Assembly (NCBI GenBank): GCA_028023455.1
Contig: JAQFVV010000141.1
Coordinates: 3,144,080 to 3,208,079, forward strand
DNA: 64,000 bases
Source of the DNA: Epiperipatus broadwayi
Lineage: Eukaryota > Onychophora > Udeonychophora > Euonychophora > Peripatidae
Reading direction: 5' to 3'
Made by a program: the position numbers and the translations under genes. Within the stretch, counting starts at the first letter, position 1, and every line of letters starts with the position of its first letter. The notes below the pieces were generated by a model. The model saw nothing but the letters and a program-made list of their open reading frames with translations. It searched no databases and was not told the origin of the DNA. This document shows, one piece after another, positions 1 through 12,952 of the stretch.

Positions 1-609
1 CTTTATTTTAATTTATTATACTATTTACTAGTTTAATTTTGAACTTTTGATAAATATTTTTTATTATAACGTACATGTTGGGAGTAACAAGAAGAGATCG
101 AAAACACAATGTATGGGTAAGAGATCAAACAGGTGTTACTGACCTCATTGAAAAAATTAAAAGATTGAAGTGGAATTGAGCTGGACATATTGCTAGAAGA
201 GATGATAATAGATGGACAATTGAAATCTTAAACTGGATTCCAAGAGATTGTAAAAGACCCAGAATGAGACCACATGTGAGATGGATGGATGAAATAAGAA
301 AGTGTGTAGGGGTGATATGGAGAAAAGAACCTAAAGATCAGAGAAGATGGATTAAACTTGAAGAGACCTTCATCCTGCAGTGGATTGATAATGGTTGATG
401 ATAATGATGACATCATGGAAATATTCATCATTGTCGGTTTCACTTTTACTATTTTTGCTAAAACAAAATTTTGTTTACATGAATTATTACTTTATTTCCC
501 CTTTAATTTATTTTCTCCATTTTAAAGCATTTTCAGTTGTTGACTGTCATATATTTTATGTTTTTACTCATAAATAAATTTCAATATTCAAGTTCCTTTG
601 GTCACTCCA
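1..609 (-). repeat. Retroelement leader fragment, reversed, split by an RTE insertion
   Basis: Bases 1-76 and 414-609 read together on the minus strand match 23,531-23,690 and 22,264-22,372, which lie just downstream of the LTR ending at 22,004. This is therefore probably a minus-strand piece of the 5' untranslated leader of the same gag-pol family. The match stops at the (TA)n tract near 610. No coding sequence is visible. Assignment as leader is inferred from the position of the paralogue. Confidence 0.6.
77..413 (+). pseudogene. RTE-type non-LTR retrotransposon, 5'-truncated 3' end (ORF C-terminus)
   Basis: Conceptual translation gives the C-terminal tail typical of RTE/BovB-like endonuclease-reverse transcriptases: an LGVTRRDR-type start, IKRLKWN then stop then AGHIARRDDNRW, a WIPRD block and a closing ILQWIDNG. 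It has an in-frame stop (TGA at about 178) and lacks endonuclease and RT cores, so it is dead. The 3' end is the ATGATGATAATGATGA-type simple repeat usual for RTE tails. Severe 5' truncation is normal for target-primed insertion. The paralogous locus on the minus strand near 23,607 lacks the insert, which fixes both borders and suggests a 4 bp ACAT duplication (73-76 and 410-413). Confidence 0.85.
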
Positions 610-629
610 ATATATATATATATATATAT
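610..629. repeat. (TA)n microsatellite
   Basis: Uninterrupted TA repeat at the point where the leader paralogy stops and unrelated sequence begins, so it marks a probable insertion border. Confidence 0.9.
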
Positions 630-2030
630 TGGGCCGGATGGTTCCGCCGAATGAAGTTTACTTACATATATGTATGTTAGGCTGGTTTCAACTTCTTCAT
701 AATACATTTATAATCTTATAAATGTTACATGAACGAACCGGCATGTTCGAGCAAAATGGGAGATATTATTGATAGCTTTAACTATCAACAATGGCCCACC
801 TCAGCTACTAGATTCAAACCCCTACTATCACTTTATTTGTTTCAGAGTAAACCCTGGGGCACGAGCTATCTATTCAGAAGAATAAACAACGTATTTGGTC
901 AGTAAGCTCATAATCCAGTGCTCGAAACGATCCCAAAACTAGCCCAGTCTAATTTTAATCAGTAATAAAATATAGAAAAAGAATTGATAAAAAGAGATTA
1001 ATAAAAAGAATTGACCGACAAATAAAGTTTAATTTTAAAGACAATTTATTAACTAACATTTACTAAATTTAAACATTTTTATAAATCTAAATAACACACA
1101 CATTTTAACTTAACATATTATAATATATTTTATGAGAAGGCATCAATAATCTTTGACATTTAATTAACTTTAGATTTAATATCATTTAAGATTTATATGT
1201 GTATTTATAATTCAAGTTTAATTACCTAACTTCCAACTTTAGTATTGATGAAAAATGAAATTGTATTAATTTTGCTATTTTATGGAAAAATTATGCTGAA
1301 CTTTTTAACAAAACATTTCATAAACTCTAGATTAAAAAATTCTTCTAGCTATAGAAAAGTAAAACTCAAATGGAAGGATGTGTGTGTGTAATTTATGATA
1401 ACATGCATAAATTATTATTGGGTGAGAATTATATCTAACCATTCACATTGTATAGGATTAAGAAATTGAATGCATAGCTTATATAAAAGTAATGGATAAC
1501 TAACCTCTATTAAATGTATGTATAACCGGGTCTCATTTTATGCAGATTTTTTTAATGCAATTTTGAAGTTATGTGATTCATGTTTCTTCTTAATAACTTG
1601 ATGTGGTTTTCTTTTATGAGATAAAGAAGTTCATATTTCACTATAATTATTAGATATCAAGAAATATAAATTATTAATGACTTATTTTGACTAGAAATTA
1701 TTGTTTATTTAATTGATAAAATTTATAATTAGATTACAAGTTATATTAAGCATTATAGTTAAAATAAATTATATTTGAAAATTAATATTTTGTCAGACAA
1801 TTAATTATTAATACCACTAATCAGATCAGCATTTTATTATATTATCCTTTTGACTGAGCTAGCTGGGATTTCTTAGGTGGTGAATTAGTTTGCTATTATT
1901 CAGGGCATGTTAGTTGCTTTTGTAATTAACTGGCACATGGTGTTTACTCCAAAAGTGCTTTGAATGATAGGTGTTGAATTTTGCAGCCGAAAACATCTGT
2001 CGCCTTGAAACATAGTCATAGTTATGTATC
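630..2030. other. Unassigned AT-rich segment bounded by (TA)n tracts
   Basis: No ORF, RNA gene or paired repeat was recognised. The first 330 bases (from TGGGCCGGATGG) are distinctly richer in GC than the rest and include CCCTGGGGCACGAGC. With (TA)n at both ends and about 1.4 kb length it could be a diverged solo LTR or fragment, but no matching copy exists in the window. Confidence 0.4.
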
Positions 2031-2056
2031 TTATATATATATATATATATATATAT

Positions 2057-2102
<46 letters not shown>
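2031..2102. repeat. Long (TA)n microsatellite with GA interruption
   Basis: About 70 bases of TA repeat broken once by GATA. Its translation produces the Tyr-Ile repeat ORFs here, which are not genes. Confidence 0.95.
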
Positions 2103-2105
<3 letters not shown>

Positions 2106-3096
2106 GATACCAACCAGTCACCCCTAAACATTCACAGTAAATATAGTAATCAATATTTCTAACTGCTGTCAAGGCAACCTTCTCATCTTTTAATAGCAAG
2201 AATGGAAATCCATTCTTACTAATGGTCCATTGAATATATATGGACACTTAAAGCTTGCAACTTGACTACAGAGTATGAATTATTGTTACAATGAAGTTTA
2301 AATAAACCTATTTAAACATGAAATAAACATGTCACTATAATGCAGACTATAGTGACATGTTTATTTGTTATTAAAAAATACCTTAAAATATGTAATACTA
2401 TAAAAAATGGTTTTTAACTTATTCGTCAGAAAAATAAATAAATGGATAATTAAAAGAATAAATATTATTCTGACTGAAAAATATACAATTATAAATGACT
2501 TAAAATTTTCATTACTATAAAATAATATTTTTGAATGGAATATAAAAATATGTATTTTCGTAAACATACATGTTAACTATATAATACTGACACTTACACA
2601 AATAAAAGTCAATAGAATCCAAGTGAACAGGAAAACTCTGGAGGCTATTTATAAAACTTTTTCAAGTGATATCACATTAAATAGCTATCATCCTGAGGAA
2701 GTTACAGACAGAACTGTAATTTTAATAGACTTTCAGAACAGGATGAGTAGCTAATTTTTCAAATATTTTTGGATGCAAAAGTCGACATCATTTTATTTTT
2801 GTTTGTGAACAACTGCGTGCTGAGGAGGAAAAAAGCTCTCTGTGTTTAAAGCTTTCAGATTGTAGTGGTCACTTTAGCAACAAGCATCGGGGAAAAACTT
2901 CTATGAAAATGTTAGAAGGAAGAAAAACATTTTGAACTTCATGAAGACAAGAAAGAGTTGGAGTTTAGTAACTATACTTTTCTTATCATTTTACATACTA
3001 ATTTTAGTATTAAGTTTTTATTAGTGTTAGGATAGAAAAAATTGCACTTCAAATATTTTATTCATTCTAACAAAATTAATATTTTAAATAATATAA
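2103..3096. other. Unassigned intergenic DNA
   Basis: AT-rich, no supported gene. It contains a perfect 19 bp inverted repeat (2,321-2,366) described separately. The 68-codon minus-strand ORF at 2,361-2,567 is a low-complexity AT reading frame without recognisable features. Confidence 0.5.
2321..2366. repeat. Perfect 19 bp inverted repeat with 8 nt loop
   Basis: Arms AAATAAACATGTCACTATA (2,321-2,339) and its exact reverse complement (2,348-2,366), separated by ATGCAGAC. Possibly the core of a small MITE or a structured site. No poly-T or gene end adjoins it. Confidence 0.85.
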
Positions 3097-3133
3097 TGAA
3101 ACAGTAAGATCTGCTTTGCAGATCTTCATTTCA
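3097..3133 (+). other. LTR-terminal hairpin
   Basis: AAGATCTGC, loop TTT, GCAGATCTT form a perfect 9 bp stem inside an outer TGAA/TTCA pair at the very start of the LTR. Equivalent hairpins with different stem sequences start the LTRs at 30,309, 36,419, 45,992 and 50,650. Confidence 0.8.
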
Positions 3134-3255
3134 CCTTTTCTCACCTATTTCCTACCCTCATACCTTAGTTTGAACCCCAATCTATTGTTGTCTGTCTGCA
3201 ATACGCTTATATACCGAAAATCCCACCTAATTTTGAACCATGAGTACAATGCTCG

Positions 3256-3325
<70 letters not shown>

Positions 3326-5810
3326 CTCATTCCCAAATAAATAAAAGATTATAGATTATGTATATGTTCACATAATTTTGATTTATTAAAAAGTAGGTTA
3401 TATAAGTCGTAATTGCGCACACACTATGATATGCATTTTAAAACATATCAAAATTATAAATTGTTAAAGTATTTTGTTTGAACCTATTTACAAATATATA
3501 TTACGATCGTAATATATTTTTGATTTAAAATAAAATTCATTTAGTAAATATTCGTTTAGTAAATAGATTCAAATTCCAAATATTTCAGTTAAAATAAATG
3601 AGGGACAATAGTTTAATTAGTTAATGTTATATAAGTTTATCTAAAAACAGCAGCTGTCCACTTAAGGTTTTCTTTAATTAGTAAAAGTAATTTTTAATTA
3701 AATCTAGTTTGTAATTCGAATGTCGACAGGGAAATTAACAAAAGAAATTAATTAATGTTGAATTCCTTTAGACATTCGGATAGATTTAATTACAGCTGAT
3801 AAGTCCGATATATTTTGTAATGCTCCAGGGCAGTTCTATTGTTAAATTCTACTATAAAAAGGAGGGTTTTCTTTTGTTCTCCATTCTAATGTTTCTAAGA
3901 GAAATCATTCTGAGGTCTAATGTTTCTAACCAAAATTATTGTAGTAATTTGTAAATCTTGACATGACAGAGTAGAACGCAAGAAGGCTATTTCTCTCTGG
4001 AATGATCATATGCTGCCGTAGACCATCGGAAGTTATCACACAAGGAACCCCGGAACTGCTGCTGATGCCAAAAATATGAACATTTCCAGATTTTGCTGTT
4101 AAATTATATAAAAACCTGCTGACCATCAATCTACCTAAAAATGCTTATTCCAAGGTAACCCTAAATTAACCCAAGAGCTCTTGTGATAACTAACATGCTA
4201 TAGCTATTTTAAATTGCCATCTTATATTTCACATAACTTCATTATGTATTTTTTAACATGTTTAAATATAATCAATATTTTGCTCTCTATCCTTGGGTTA
4301 ATATTATCTATTTATTAAGCTTTCTGTTATTTTATTATGATAAAGTATCAGAATCATCTTTGACCACGCTGCTATGAAGGCATATTTTAAATTTCTAAAT
4401 AATTTCCAATTTTATTATCTTGCAAATCACTCATTCGAGGGTGATTCTTTTCTTTAATATATAATATAATAACATAGTTTAAAATCTACATGTTATTGAT
4501 TTTAATGTAATATGAGAGTATGTGCAAGGTCAATGATTAAATGTGTCCCCTAATGCATGATTGCGTATACAAATCTATACTTACTTTTCAAACCCGCAAG
4601 CATGCATTTTCCTATTTTAATTACCGTGTTCTACTTTAATTACAAAGTTCATCATTGACGTCGTGAACGTGCGGACCCTTTTAAATGAATTTCTGGGAAT
4701 TTGATTGGGCATTTCTCTTAATCCAAATAAAACCCATTTAGTATGTTTTATATACACTAGTATCATATTGCTGGTAAATGAATTGGTTGTTGAGACCACT
4801 TTGTTTTATTTTTCCAAGGATTCTTTACACGGCTAAGGCCGTTCTCTTCGCTCCTTGCAGTTTCCAGGCAGAGTGTGTCCACAAATGACACACCTGGGAA
4901 TTAAATGCAATCATCACCCAGTCACTAAGTTTCAGCTGTTCATAAAAATACTTTCCTACGGGTTAGCAGTGAGATGCCCTCCGTAATCATTCTGGATATT
5001 CAATATTGTTTTATTTTATATTTATTTTACAAAGCATCCATGACTTAAATGTGTCACACCCTCCAACTTTAATAAATTCATTATCAGCAATACTAACCTC
5101 CCAATGTAACTTTATTATTATTATAATCAAAGAAATGTTTTGATCACATCCCTACTTTGTTGCTTAGTAAGCTTTTGTCCATGCTATTCTCGAAATCAAT
5201 AAATATTTTATAACACTTAATTTTCAAATATTTCTTAAACTTGTATAATTGCTCAAAGCACCTCGCACATGTTCCTATCTCTTAATCACATTATCATAAT
5301 GCTATTAGCTCGAGGAATAGAATATATCACTTTGCTTTAAAACCCTTTTTGTCATTAATTGGAATATAAAGGCCAACAATTATTTAATACATGTCCTTGT
5401 CTCATATATGCAGACAGTGGCGTTATATATATATATATATATTATATAAATAAATTTTGTGAAATTATTTAAAACTAAATTTTATCTTTTATTTGATTTG
5501 ATTCCTATCACTGTCTCGGTCTATATATATATATTTCCTGAATTTCTTTTGTAAATCCATAGACGTTAATTAGCCACCCAAACTTTTTTTAGTATAGAGT
5601 CTTTTGTTTCTCACTGACCACCAGGCACCGGTCAAAGGTTATACGAGTAGTGGCATCAGATGTGTTATCATGTAGGTGGTGCTGTAAAATTTGGACTATA
5701 GATTTGCACTTAGTATATCTAGAAGGCAAACCCTCCTAGAATGTTCAGTTTCATGTTTGGGATTTGAATTATGCAGTGTGTTAGCGAGATAGACGATTCT
5801 AACTGTTACA
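3097..5810 (+). repeat. Left LTR arm of the palindrome
   Basis: LTR-like arm starting TGAAAC and ending CTGTTACA. It starts with a hairpin (3,097-3,133) and contains a (TA)n tract at 3,258-3,324 that is much shorter in the other arm. ORFs inside it (for example 3,926-4,129 and 4,617-4,799, minus) recur in the other arm only because the DNA is duplicated and are not genes. Confidence 0.8.
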
Positions 5811-5941
5811 TAGTATTTTTTTCCGGTTCCATGCCTTAAGTAGATAGCTGCTGTTTTTATAACTTCAGGGATGTGGGTGTTTAAATATTTGAGGCTCCAC
5901 GTTTGGGCAAGCCATGGACCCAGAATAAAAAATATATACTA
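5811..5941. other. Spacer: fused leader remnants
   Basis: Read inward from each LTR it begins TAGTA then a T-rich run, then CGGTTCCATGCC (left) or TGGGTCCATGGCTTG (right, minus strand). This matches the layout after U5 in the gag-only elements: T-rich run, then TGG and a possible primer-binding sequence about 20-25 nt from the LTR end. It is the only non-LTR sequence retained. Confidence 0.55.
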
Positions 5942-8802
5942 TGTAACAGTCAGAATCGTCTATCTCACTAACACACTGCAGAATTCAAACCCCAAACACG
6001 AAACTGAACATTCTAGGCGGATTGCCTTCTAGATATACTAAGTTTGAATCTAAAGTCCAAATTCCACAGCGCCACCTACATGATAATGCATCTGATGCTA
6101 CTACTAGTAAAACCCTTTACCGGTGCCTGGTAGTCAGGGAGAAACAAAAGACTATACTAAAAGAAGTTTGGGTGGCTAATTAACATTTATGGATTTACAA
6201 AAGAAATGCAGGAAATATATATATAGACTGAGACAGTGATAGGAATCAAATAAAATAAGAGATCAAATTTAGTTTTAAATAATTTCACAAAATTTATTTA
6301 TATAAAATATATATATAACGCCACTGTCTGCTTATATGAGACAGGGACACGTATTAAATAATTGTTGGCCTTTATATTCAAATTAATGACAAAAAGGGTT
6401 TTAAAGCAAAGTGATATATTCTATTCCTCAGGCTAATAGCATTATGATAATGTGATTGAAGAGATAGGAACATGTGCAAGGTGCTTTGAGCAATTATACA
6501 AGTTTAAGAAATTATTTGAAAATTAAGTGTTATAAAATATTTATTGATTTCGAGAATATCATGGACAAAAGCTTACTAAGCAATGAAGTGGGGATGTGAT
6601 CAAACATTTCTTTGATGATAATAATAATAATAGAGTCACATTGGGAGGTCAGTATTGCTGATAATGAATTTATTAATGTTGGAGGGTGTGACACATTTAA
6701 GTCACAAATGCTTTGTAAAATAAATATAAAATAAAACAATATTGAATATCTGGAATGATTATGGAGGGCATCTCACCACTAACCCGTAGGAAAGTATTTT
6801 TATGAACAGCCAAAACTTAGTGACTGGGTGACAATTGCATTTAATTCCCAGGTGTGTCATTTGTGGACACACTCTGCCTGAAAACCGCAAGAAGCAAAGA
6901 GAACGGCCTTAGCCGTGTAAAGAATCCTTGGAAAAATAAAACAAAGTGGTCTCAACAACCAATTCATTTACCAGAAATATGAGACTAGTGTATATAAAAC
7001 ATACTAAATGGGTTTTACTTGGATTAAGAGAAATGCCCAATCAAATTCCCAGAAATTCATTTAAAAGGGTCCGCACATTCTCGATGTCAATGATGAACTT
7101 TGTAATTAAAGTAGAACATGGTAATTAAAATAGGAAAATGCATGCTTGCAGGTTTGAAAAGTAAGTATAGATTTATATACGCAATCATGCATTAGGGGAC
7201 ACACTTAATCATTGACCTTGCACATACTCTTATATTAGATTAAAATCAATAACATGTAGATTTTAAACTATGTGATTTTATTATATATTAAAGAAAAGAA
7301 TCGCCCTCGAACAAGTGATTTGCAAGATAATAAAATTGGAAATTATTTAGAAATTTAAAATATGCCTTCATAGCGGCATCTTATTTTCAACAAAGGGAAT
7401 AATTCACTCGGTCAAAGACAATTCTGACACATTTTCATAATAAAATAACAGAAAGTTTAATAAATAGAAAATATTAACCCAAGGATAGAAAGCAAAATAT
7501 TGATTATATTTAAACATGTTAAAGAAATACATAATGAAGTTATGTGAAATATAAGAAAACAATTTAAAATAGCTATAGCAGTTATCACAAGAGCTCTTGG
7601 GTTAATTTAGAATTACCTCTTGAGAAGCATTTTTAGGTAGATTGATGGTCGGCAGGTTTTTATATAAATTAACAGCAAAATCTGGAAATGTTCATATTTT
7701 TGGCAGCAGCAGCAGTTCTAGGGTTCCTTGGATGATAGCTTCCGATGGTAACTGGCAGCATGGCCATTTCGGAGAGAAATAGCCTTCTTGCGCTCTACTC
7801 CGTAATGTCAAGATTTACAAATTACTACAATAATTTTGGTTAGAAACATTAGACCTCAGAATGATTTCTCTTAGAAACATTAGAATGGAGAACAAAAGAA
7901 AACCCTTCTTTTTATAGTAGAATTTAACAATAGAACTGCCCTGGAGCATTACAAAAATATATCGGACTTATCAGCTGTAATTAAATCTATCCGAATGTCT
8001 AAAGGAATTCAACAAATTAATTTCTTTTGTTAATTTCCCTGTCGACATTCGAATTACAAACTAGATTTAATTAAAAATTACTTTTACTAATTAAAGAAAA
8101 CCTTAAGTGGACAGCTGCTGTTTTTAGATAAACTTATATAACATTAACTAATTAAACTATTGTCCCTCATTTATTTTAACAGAAATATTTGGAATGACTT
8201 TTATTAAATTAAACGAAAGTTATTTTACTTTTAAATTGCAATATTTGAATCTATTTACTAAACGAATATTTACTAAATGAATTTTATTTTAAATCAAAAA
8301 TATATTAGGAAGGTAATATATATTTGTAAATATATTTAAACAAAATAACTTTAACAATTTATAATTTTGATAAGTTTTAAAATGCATATCATAGTGTGTG
8401 CGCAATTACGACTTATATAACCTACTTTTTAATAAATCAAAATTATGTGAACATATATATAATCTATAATATTTTATTTATTTGGGAATGAGTTATATAT
8501 ATATATATAATACGAACATTGTACTCATGGTTTAAAATTAGGCGGGATTTTCGGTATATAAGCATATTGCAGACACACTACAATAGATTGGGGTTCAAAC
8601 TAAGGTATGAGGCTCGGAAATAGGTGAGAAAAGGTGAAACGAAGATCTGCAAAGCAGACCTTGCTTTCAAATTAGGCGGGATTTTCGTTATATAAGCTAT
8701 TGCAGACACAACGATAGATTGGGTTTCAAATTAAGGTATGAGGCTAGGAAATAGGTGAGAAAAGGTGAAACGAAGATCTGTAAAGCTGACCTTACTGTTT
8801 CA
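5942..8802 (-). repeat. Right LTR arm of the palindrome, with terminal tandem duplication
   Basis: Minus-strand LTR copy. Its outer end is duplicated: units beginning near 8,531 and 8,664 (about 133 bp each) both carry the ATTAGGCGGGATTTTCG block through the hairpin region. The inner unit retains the hairpin with one G.T-type change; the outer one is more eroded. Confidence 0.75.
8531..8796. repeat. Two-copy tandem duplication, about 133 bp unit
   Basis: Both units contain ATTAGGCGGGATTTTCG, a GATAGATTGGG-like block and AAAAGGTGAAACGAAGATCTG in the same order with scattered differences. The left arm of the palindrome has a single copy. Confidence 0.8.
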
Positions 8803-11800
8803 ATATTAATAGTTGGTAATTTTTTTTCATATACATTTTTAAGCTATGATAGTGTTATACTGAATGACTGTCATTATTAATTAATATGTTTTCTTATGTT
8901 AAATATTAGACCGAAAGACGTCTAGAATAGTGACTGACAAGTGTGGGGTCACTGGGTAAACTTTATAAAATTTATTAATTTTATATGATGGATATTTTAT
9001 TATTTTCTGGAATTGCTTGGAATATTTTTATGGTATTGCCTTGTCATATGTGTGTTAATTACACATAAAACTTTATTATTATTATAAAGTATAAGCCATG
9101 ATTTTAAAAAGATATGCATACATTTTCTGTTATATTACCAATGTAATATAATTTATTGATATTCATAATTTTTATATGATTCTTTAATGGATGAACTTTA
9201 TTTTTGGAAATATTTTGAATATTGATTGTAATCTTTTAAAACAAAATCGGTTGTATTTTTTTATTGCTGAGTTTTTAAAACGGAATAAAACTTTTCTTGT
9301 CGTTGCTTAAAGTCATAAGTGAATTTTGTTTATTATTTAGAGTGATGCTAGATATTTTGCGATGTAGGTTGTTAAATCTATTGTGAAATTTTAATCGATA
9401 GTGACTTTGGGAGTATGTAAAAAAACTTTTGGATGCTTATATGTAGGATCTATGGAGAAAATAGGAAAGTAATCTATATTGTTATCTTAGTAGTTTATGC
9501 AAGTACAGATAACGTAGCCCTGTGTTTTGTATATATTTTCCGTGGACCGTGTTTTTTTTTTTTTTTTGATATTTTGTATTTTAAAATGTTTTGAGTGAGT
9601 ACTGAATAAATAGCCTGGACATTATTATTATATTTGAGGTTATTAGACAGAAAAGTCATACCTCTTTGTTCACATTGTTTCCATGTAGATTATTCAATAC
9701 ATTTTATACTATTGAGTCTTTACTCTAGTTAGTTCTTCATACCTATGCATCGTATTGCTATCTTAATTTCAACAGTTATTACATCGTATAGCATTGTATT
9801 TTATGAAAGAAAATAATGAATAATTTTGAATTGTAGTATTGTTATTTTGAAAGGAAATGAGAAAGGTTTTTCTTGTTTCGTTCTATGTTAAGGTCAAATA
9901 CAAACGAAATTGAATGTAAATGCTAACAGTGAATAATAAAGAAGCAAAAATATTTTTCATATTATTATTAAACTATTTTTTTTAAAAAAATAAAAGAGAT
10001 GATAACTATTAAGAATAATTTTAATATTTTGATTTTACGTTGTTAATACATATTTTTAAAAAATAAAACATCCAAAATGAACAATACAAAATAGAATGAG
10101 TGCTTGTATTTTATGAATATTATTTTATATTTTACACATATATGAAGCACACATATAAGGATTTTTACTTAGAGAGTAGTAACAAGCAAAATATGTAGAA
10201 GAACACCAATATTATTATTTTATTAAAGTCAATTTTATTTATCGAATGAACAAAGGAAAATATTTCAAATAACACTAGCACTCTTATATTAGATAAGTTT
10301 AATTTCTTTATTGTAAGAATATTTGAACATATTTTAATGATGAGTATTATTTAAGTATTTCATATTTTATATTTTTCGTGTACACTCAGGAAAACCATAT
10401 GGTATCTCTATGTTTAATCAATGGATATTTTTTTGTATTTTATTAAACTATAAGAGTAGTCTTAAATTTGCTTTATATCTTAAATAAATGTGCCATATAT
10501 AATACATAAGTTGGAGTAAAGGCTTATTTACTTGTTGATTTATTGAGATATTATTTTAAACATATATAATGAGATATTATTTTATATAGTGCTATATTTT
10601 TATGTAATAGTAATATTAGCGATTAAGCCAATGCACATGCGCTTTAAAGATAAATTAAAAATGAATACTCAATTTTCCAGACCCGAGATATAGTATTTTA
10701 GAAAGAATGGAATGAATCCACCCATTTTTTCGACCCAAACGTTTATATATGGGCAAATCTTAAATGTGTGGAAATAAGAGGTGAAGGTGTTTACATGATC
10801 ACTTTAAATTACATCTGTTATGTTTGAACGAATGACATATGCGCTGTGATGTGAAAAGATGTAACCCAATTTATCTAAAATTGGTTTTATATTTGTTAGG
10901 TTTCTTTATTAAAGACGATTGTAAATAGTGTATATGGTTTTTGTTAAATGTATAGAATAATAAAATCTCTTAAACTTGTTTTTATAAAACTTTGTATTAC
11001 GTTGATTTATTCACCATCACAAATACATGATTGACAGAAACCAAAATAAACATAATATTTGCACAATACAGATATAATATTTACTTAAGGAAATTATAAT
11101 GATTCAGAGTATAATATACTTGAGAAATTTCCTTTTGCATTAATATTATTATTATGGTCATAATTAATTGCACAATTTATTGCATAGAATTTTATGTTGT
11201 TTGTTGCCACATATTTTCAGATTGTATTAGATTATGCCACATATTCTATTTAAGATGCCACATGAGAACTAAAATAATTGTATTACTTATTGTTATTATT
11301 ATTGTTGTTAGTCATTATAATATTGAACAATGGATAAGATTAATAATTATTTATCAAAGATTATTATTATTGTTATTTATTATTGTTGATATTATTATTA
11401 GTTAGGTGTACTTGAGGATGGTACAAAATCTATTATCATACTCGACTATAGGAAATTATAAATTGATTGAAGTTATTTTAAAGAGCCTGAGATCATTATA
11501 ATTGTATTGTTTTAAGAAAAAGATTACAATTTATTTAGTAACATTCTATTAAATTGATTGTTATTATTGTAAAGTCTTAAGAATGCTAAGAATTTGTTAT
11601 TATATCAAATAATAGGGGGGATAGTATTCCTATGCCATTGAGAGTGCGTCATGTGGGATATTGGCTCAATATAATTCTTTACAGCTTGTCCTTCACTTAA
11701 TTGTCTCGTGATTTATTAATATTTTATTTATTCAACTTTTAATAAACCGAACCATTTATTATTTATTAATCAGTTAGAGCTAGTTAAATAATAGATATTA

Positions 11801-11937
11801 TCGTAGGATATGTTTCTTATTGATTATATTAAGATTATTCGTATTTTTAGCCGAACATAATCATTTTATCTGAGCTAATCGTATTTTCCTATTATTATAT
11901 CAACTCGATGGTGACAGTACAATATATATATATATAT
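8803..11937. other. Unassigned AT-rich DNA, no gene seen
   Basis: About 3.1 kb with no ORF worth calling and no paired repeat recognised. It includes TTA/ATT-rich low-complexity sequence around 11,140-11,410, whose 83-codon Ile-rich ORF is a composition artefact. A poly-T run lies at 9,550-9,568. Confidence 0.5.
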
Positions 11938-12581
11938 CAAAATACAGTAAATGTCACATAAATTAGTTATATTTAGAAGTACTTTTGACTATACATTTTG
12001 TAGGCTTTATCAACTATATAACATTGAATAATCAAAACCAGACATCCTTTCACTATACCCATAGTTCAATTTAGTTTAGTTCTCCCACAATTCTGTTATT
12101 TTAACATTCGATGCTTGCAGATTCATTAACATTTGGCGATTTCTTGAAATCAACATACCCAATTTATTTTATGTTTATTGGGACCACGTTCAATTAGCAT
12201 AATTTTTTATATTTTTATAATCAAATTTAAATCATATTGAGAAGATTTATTATGATCAAATATAACAGATGATGAAGCTTTATTTACATCTTTTCCTGCT
12301 TGTTTCTCTTTTTGAATTCTATTATATAAAAGCATATGCTTTTTTATTCTCTTCTTCAATGTACATTTAGATTCTCAGATATATTGTAAGCAATATTTAC
12401 ATATCAATTTGTATATAATACAATTTTCATTAAAATTTGAATTTTGAATTTTAAAATTGCTAAGTAATCTATTTGTATTATTTATTGAGAAAAAAGCAAT
12501 ATGACACAAACCATTATAAATTTTCCTAATAAACTTGACTTGCTTATCCTATATAAATGGCATTGGAATCCATGTCATTAT

Positions 12582-12939
12582 AATGTTATTTTTATTTTTA
12601 GATTTATTATTTTGTTCATTCCTTTTAAATTTTTTAATAATATTAGTAATAGCATTTTTATTATAACCAATTTTCAACAAATCTTTAACAAATAAATTTG
12701 CATTTTTTTTATTTTATCATTAGCATATTTGCATAATTTTACATTTCGAAATAACTTATCTCGATTAAAGTCATTCCTATTTTGAAAAGAAAAATTATGA
12801 GAATATTCTAGTGATAAAATAAAAAAAGCAAATTTAATTTTTAATAACTTCTTGAAAATTGGTTATAATAAAAATGCTATTACTAATATTATTAAAAAAT
12901 TTAAAATAAATCAACAATATAATAAAACTAAAAATAACA
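12582..12939. repeat. AT-rich hairpin inside the foldback
   Basis: Arms 12,582-12,716 and 12,813-12,939 share a long reverse-complement match including ATAATATTAGTAATAGCATT, with a loop of about 96 bases. The 64-codon ORF at 12,501-12,695 lies in the arm and is not called as a gene. Confidence 0.8.
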
Positions 12940-12952
12940 ATAATATCCAAAT

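Larger units (their letters stand above)
3097..8802. mobile_element. 5.7 kb palindrome of two inverted LTRs around a 131 bp spacer
   Basis: The left arm (3,097-5,810, plus) and right arm (5,942-8,802, minus) are near-complete reverse complements, colinear over about 2.7 kb. Each begins outward with TGAAACAGTAAG and ends inward with ACTGTTACA, the same termini as the LTRs of the 45,992-53,146 element. The spacer matches the post-LTR leader on both sides. There is no gag or pol. The structure is thus two 5' LTR-plus-leader ends joined head-in. Arm differences include a long (TA)n only in the left arm and a tandem duplication only in the right, so it is not very recent. Confidence 0.8.

Noticed and set aside
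1900-3336. ORFs with long Tyr-Ile repeats
   Set aside because: They are translations of (TA)n microsatellites.
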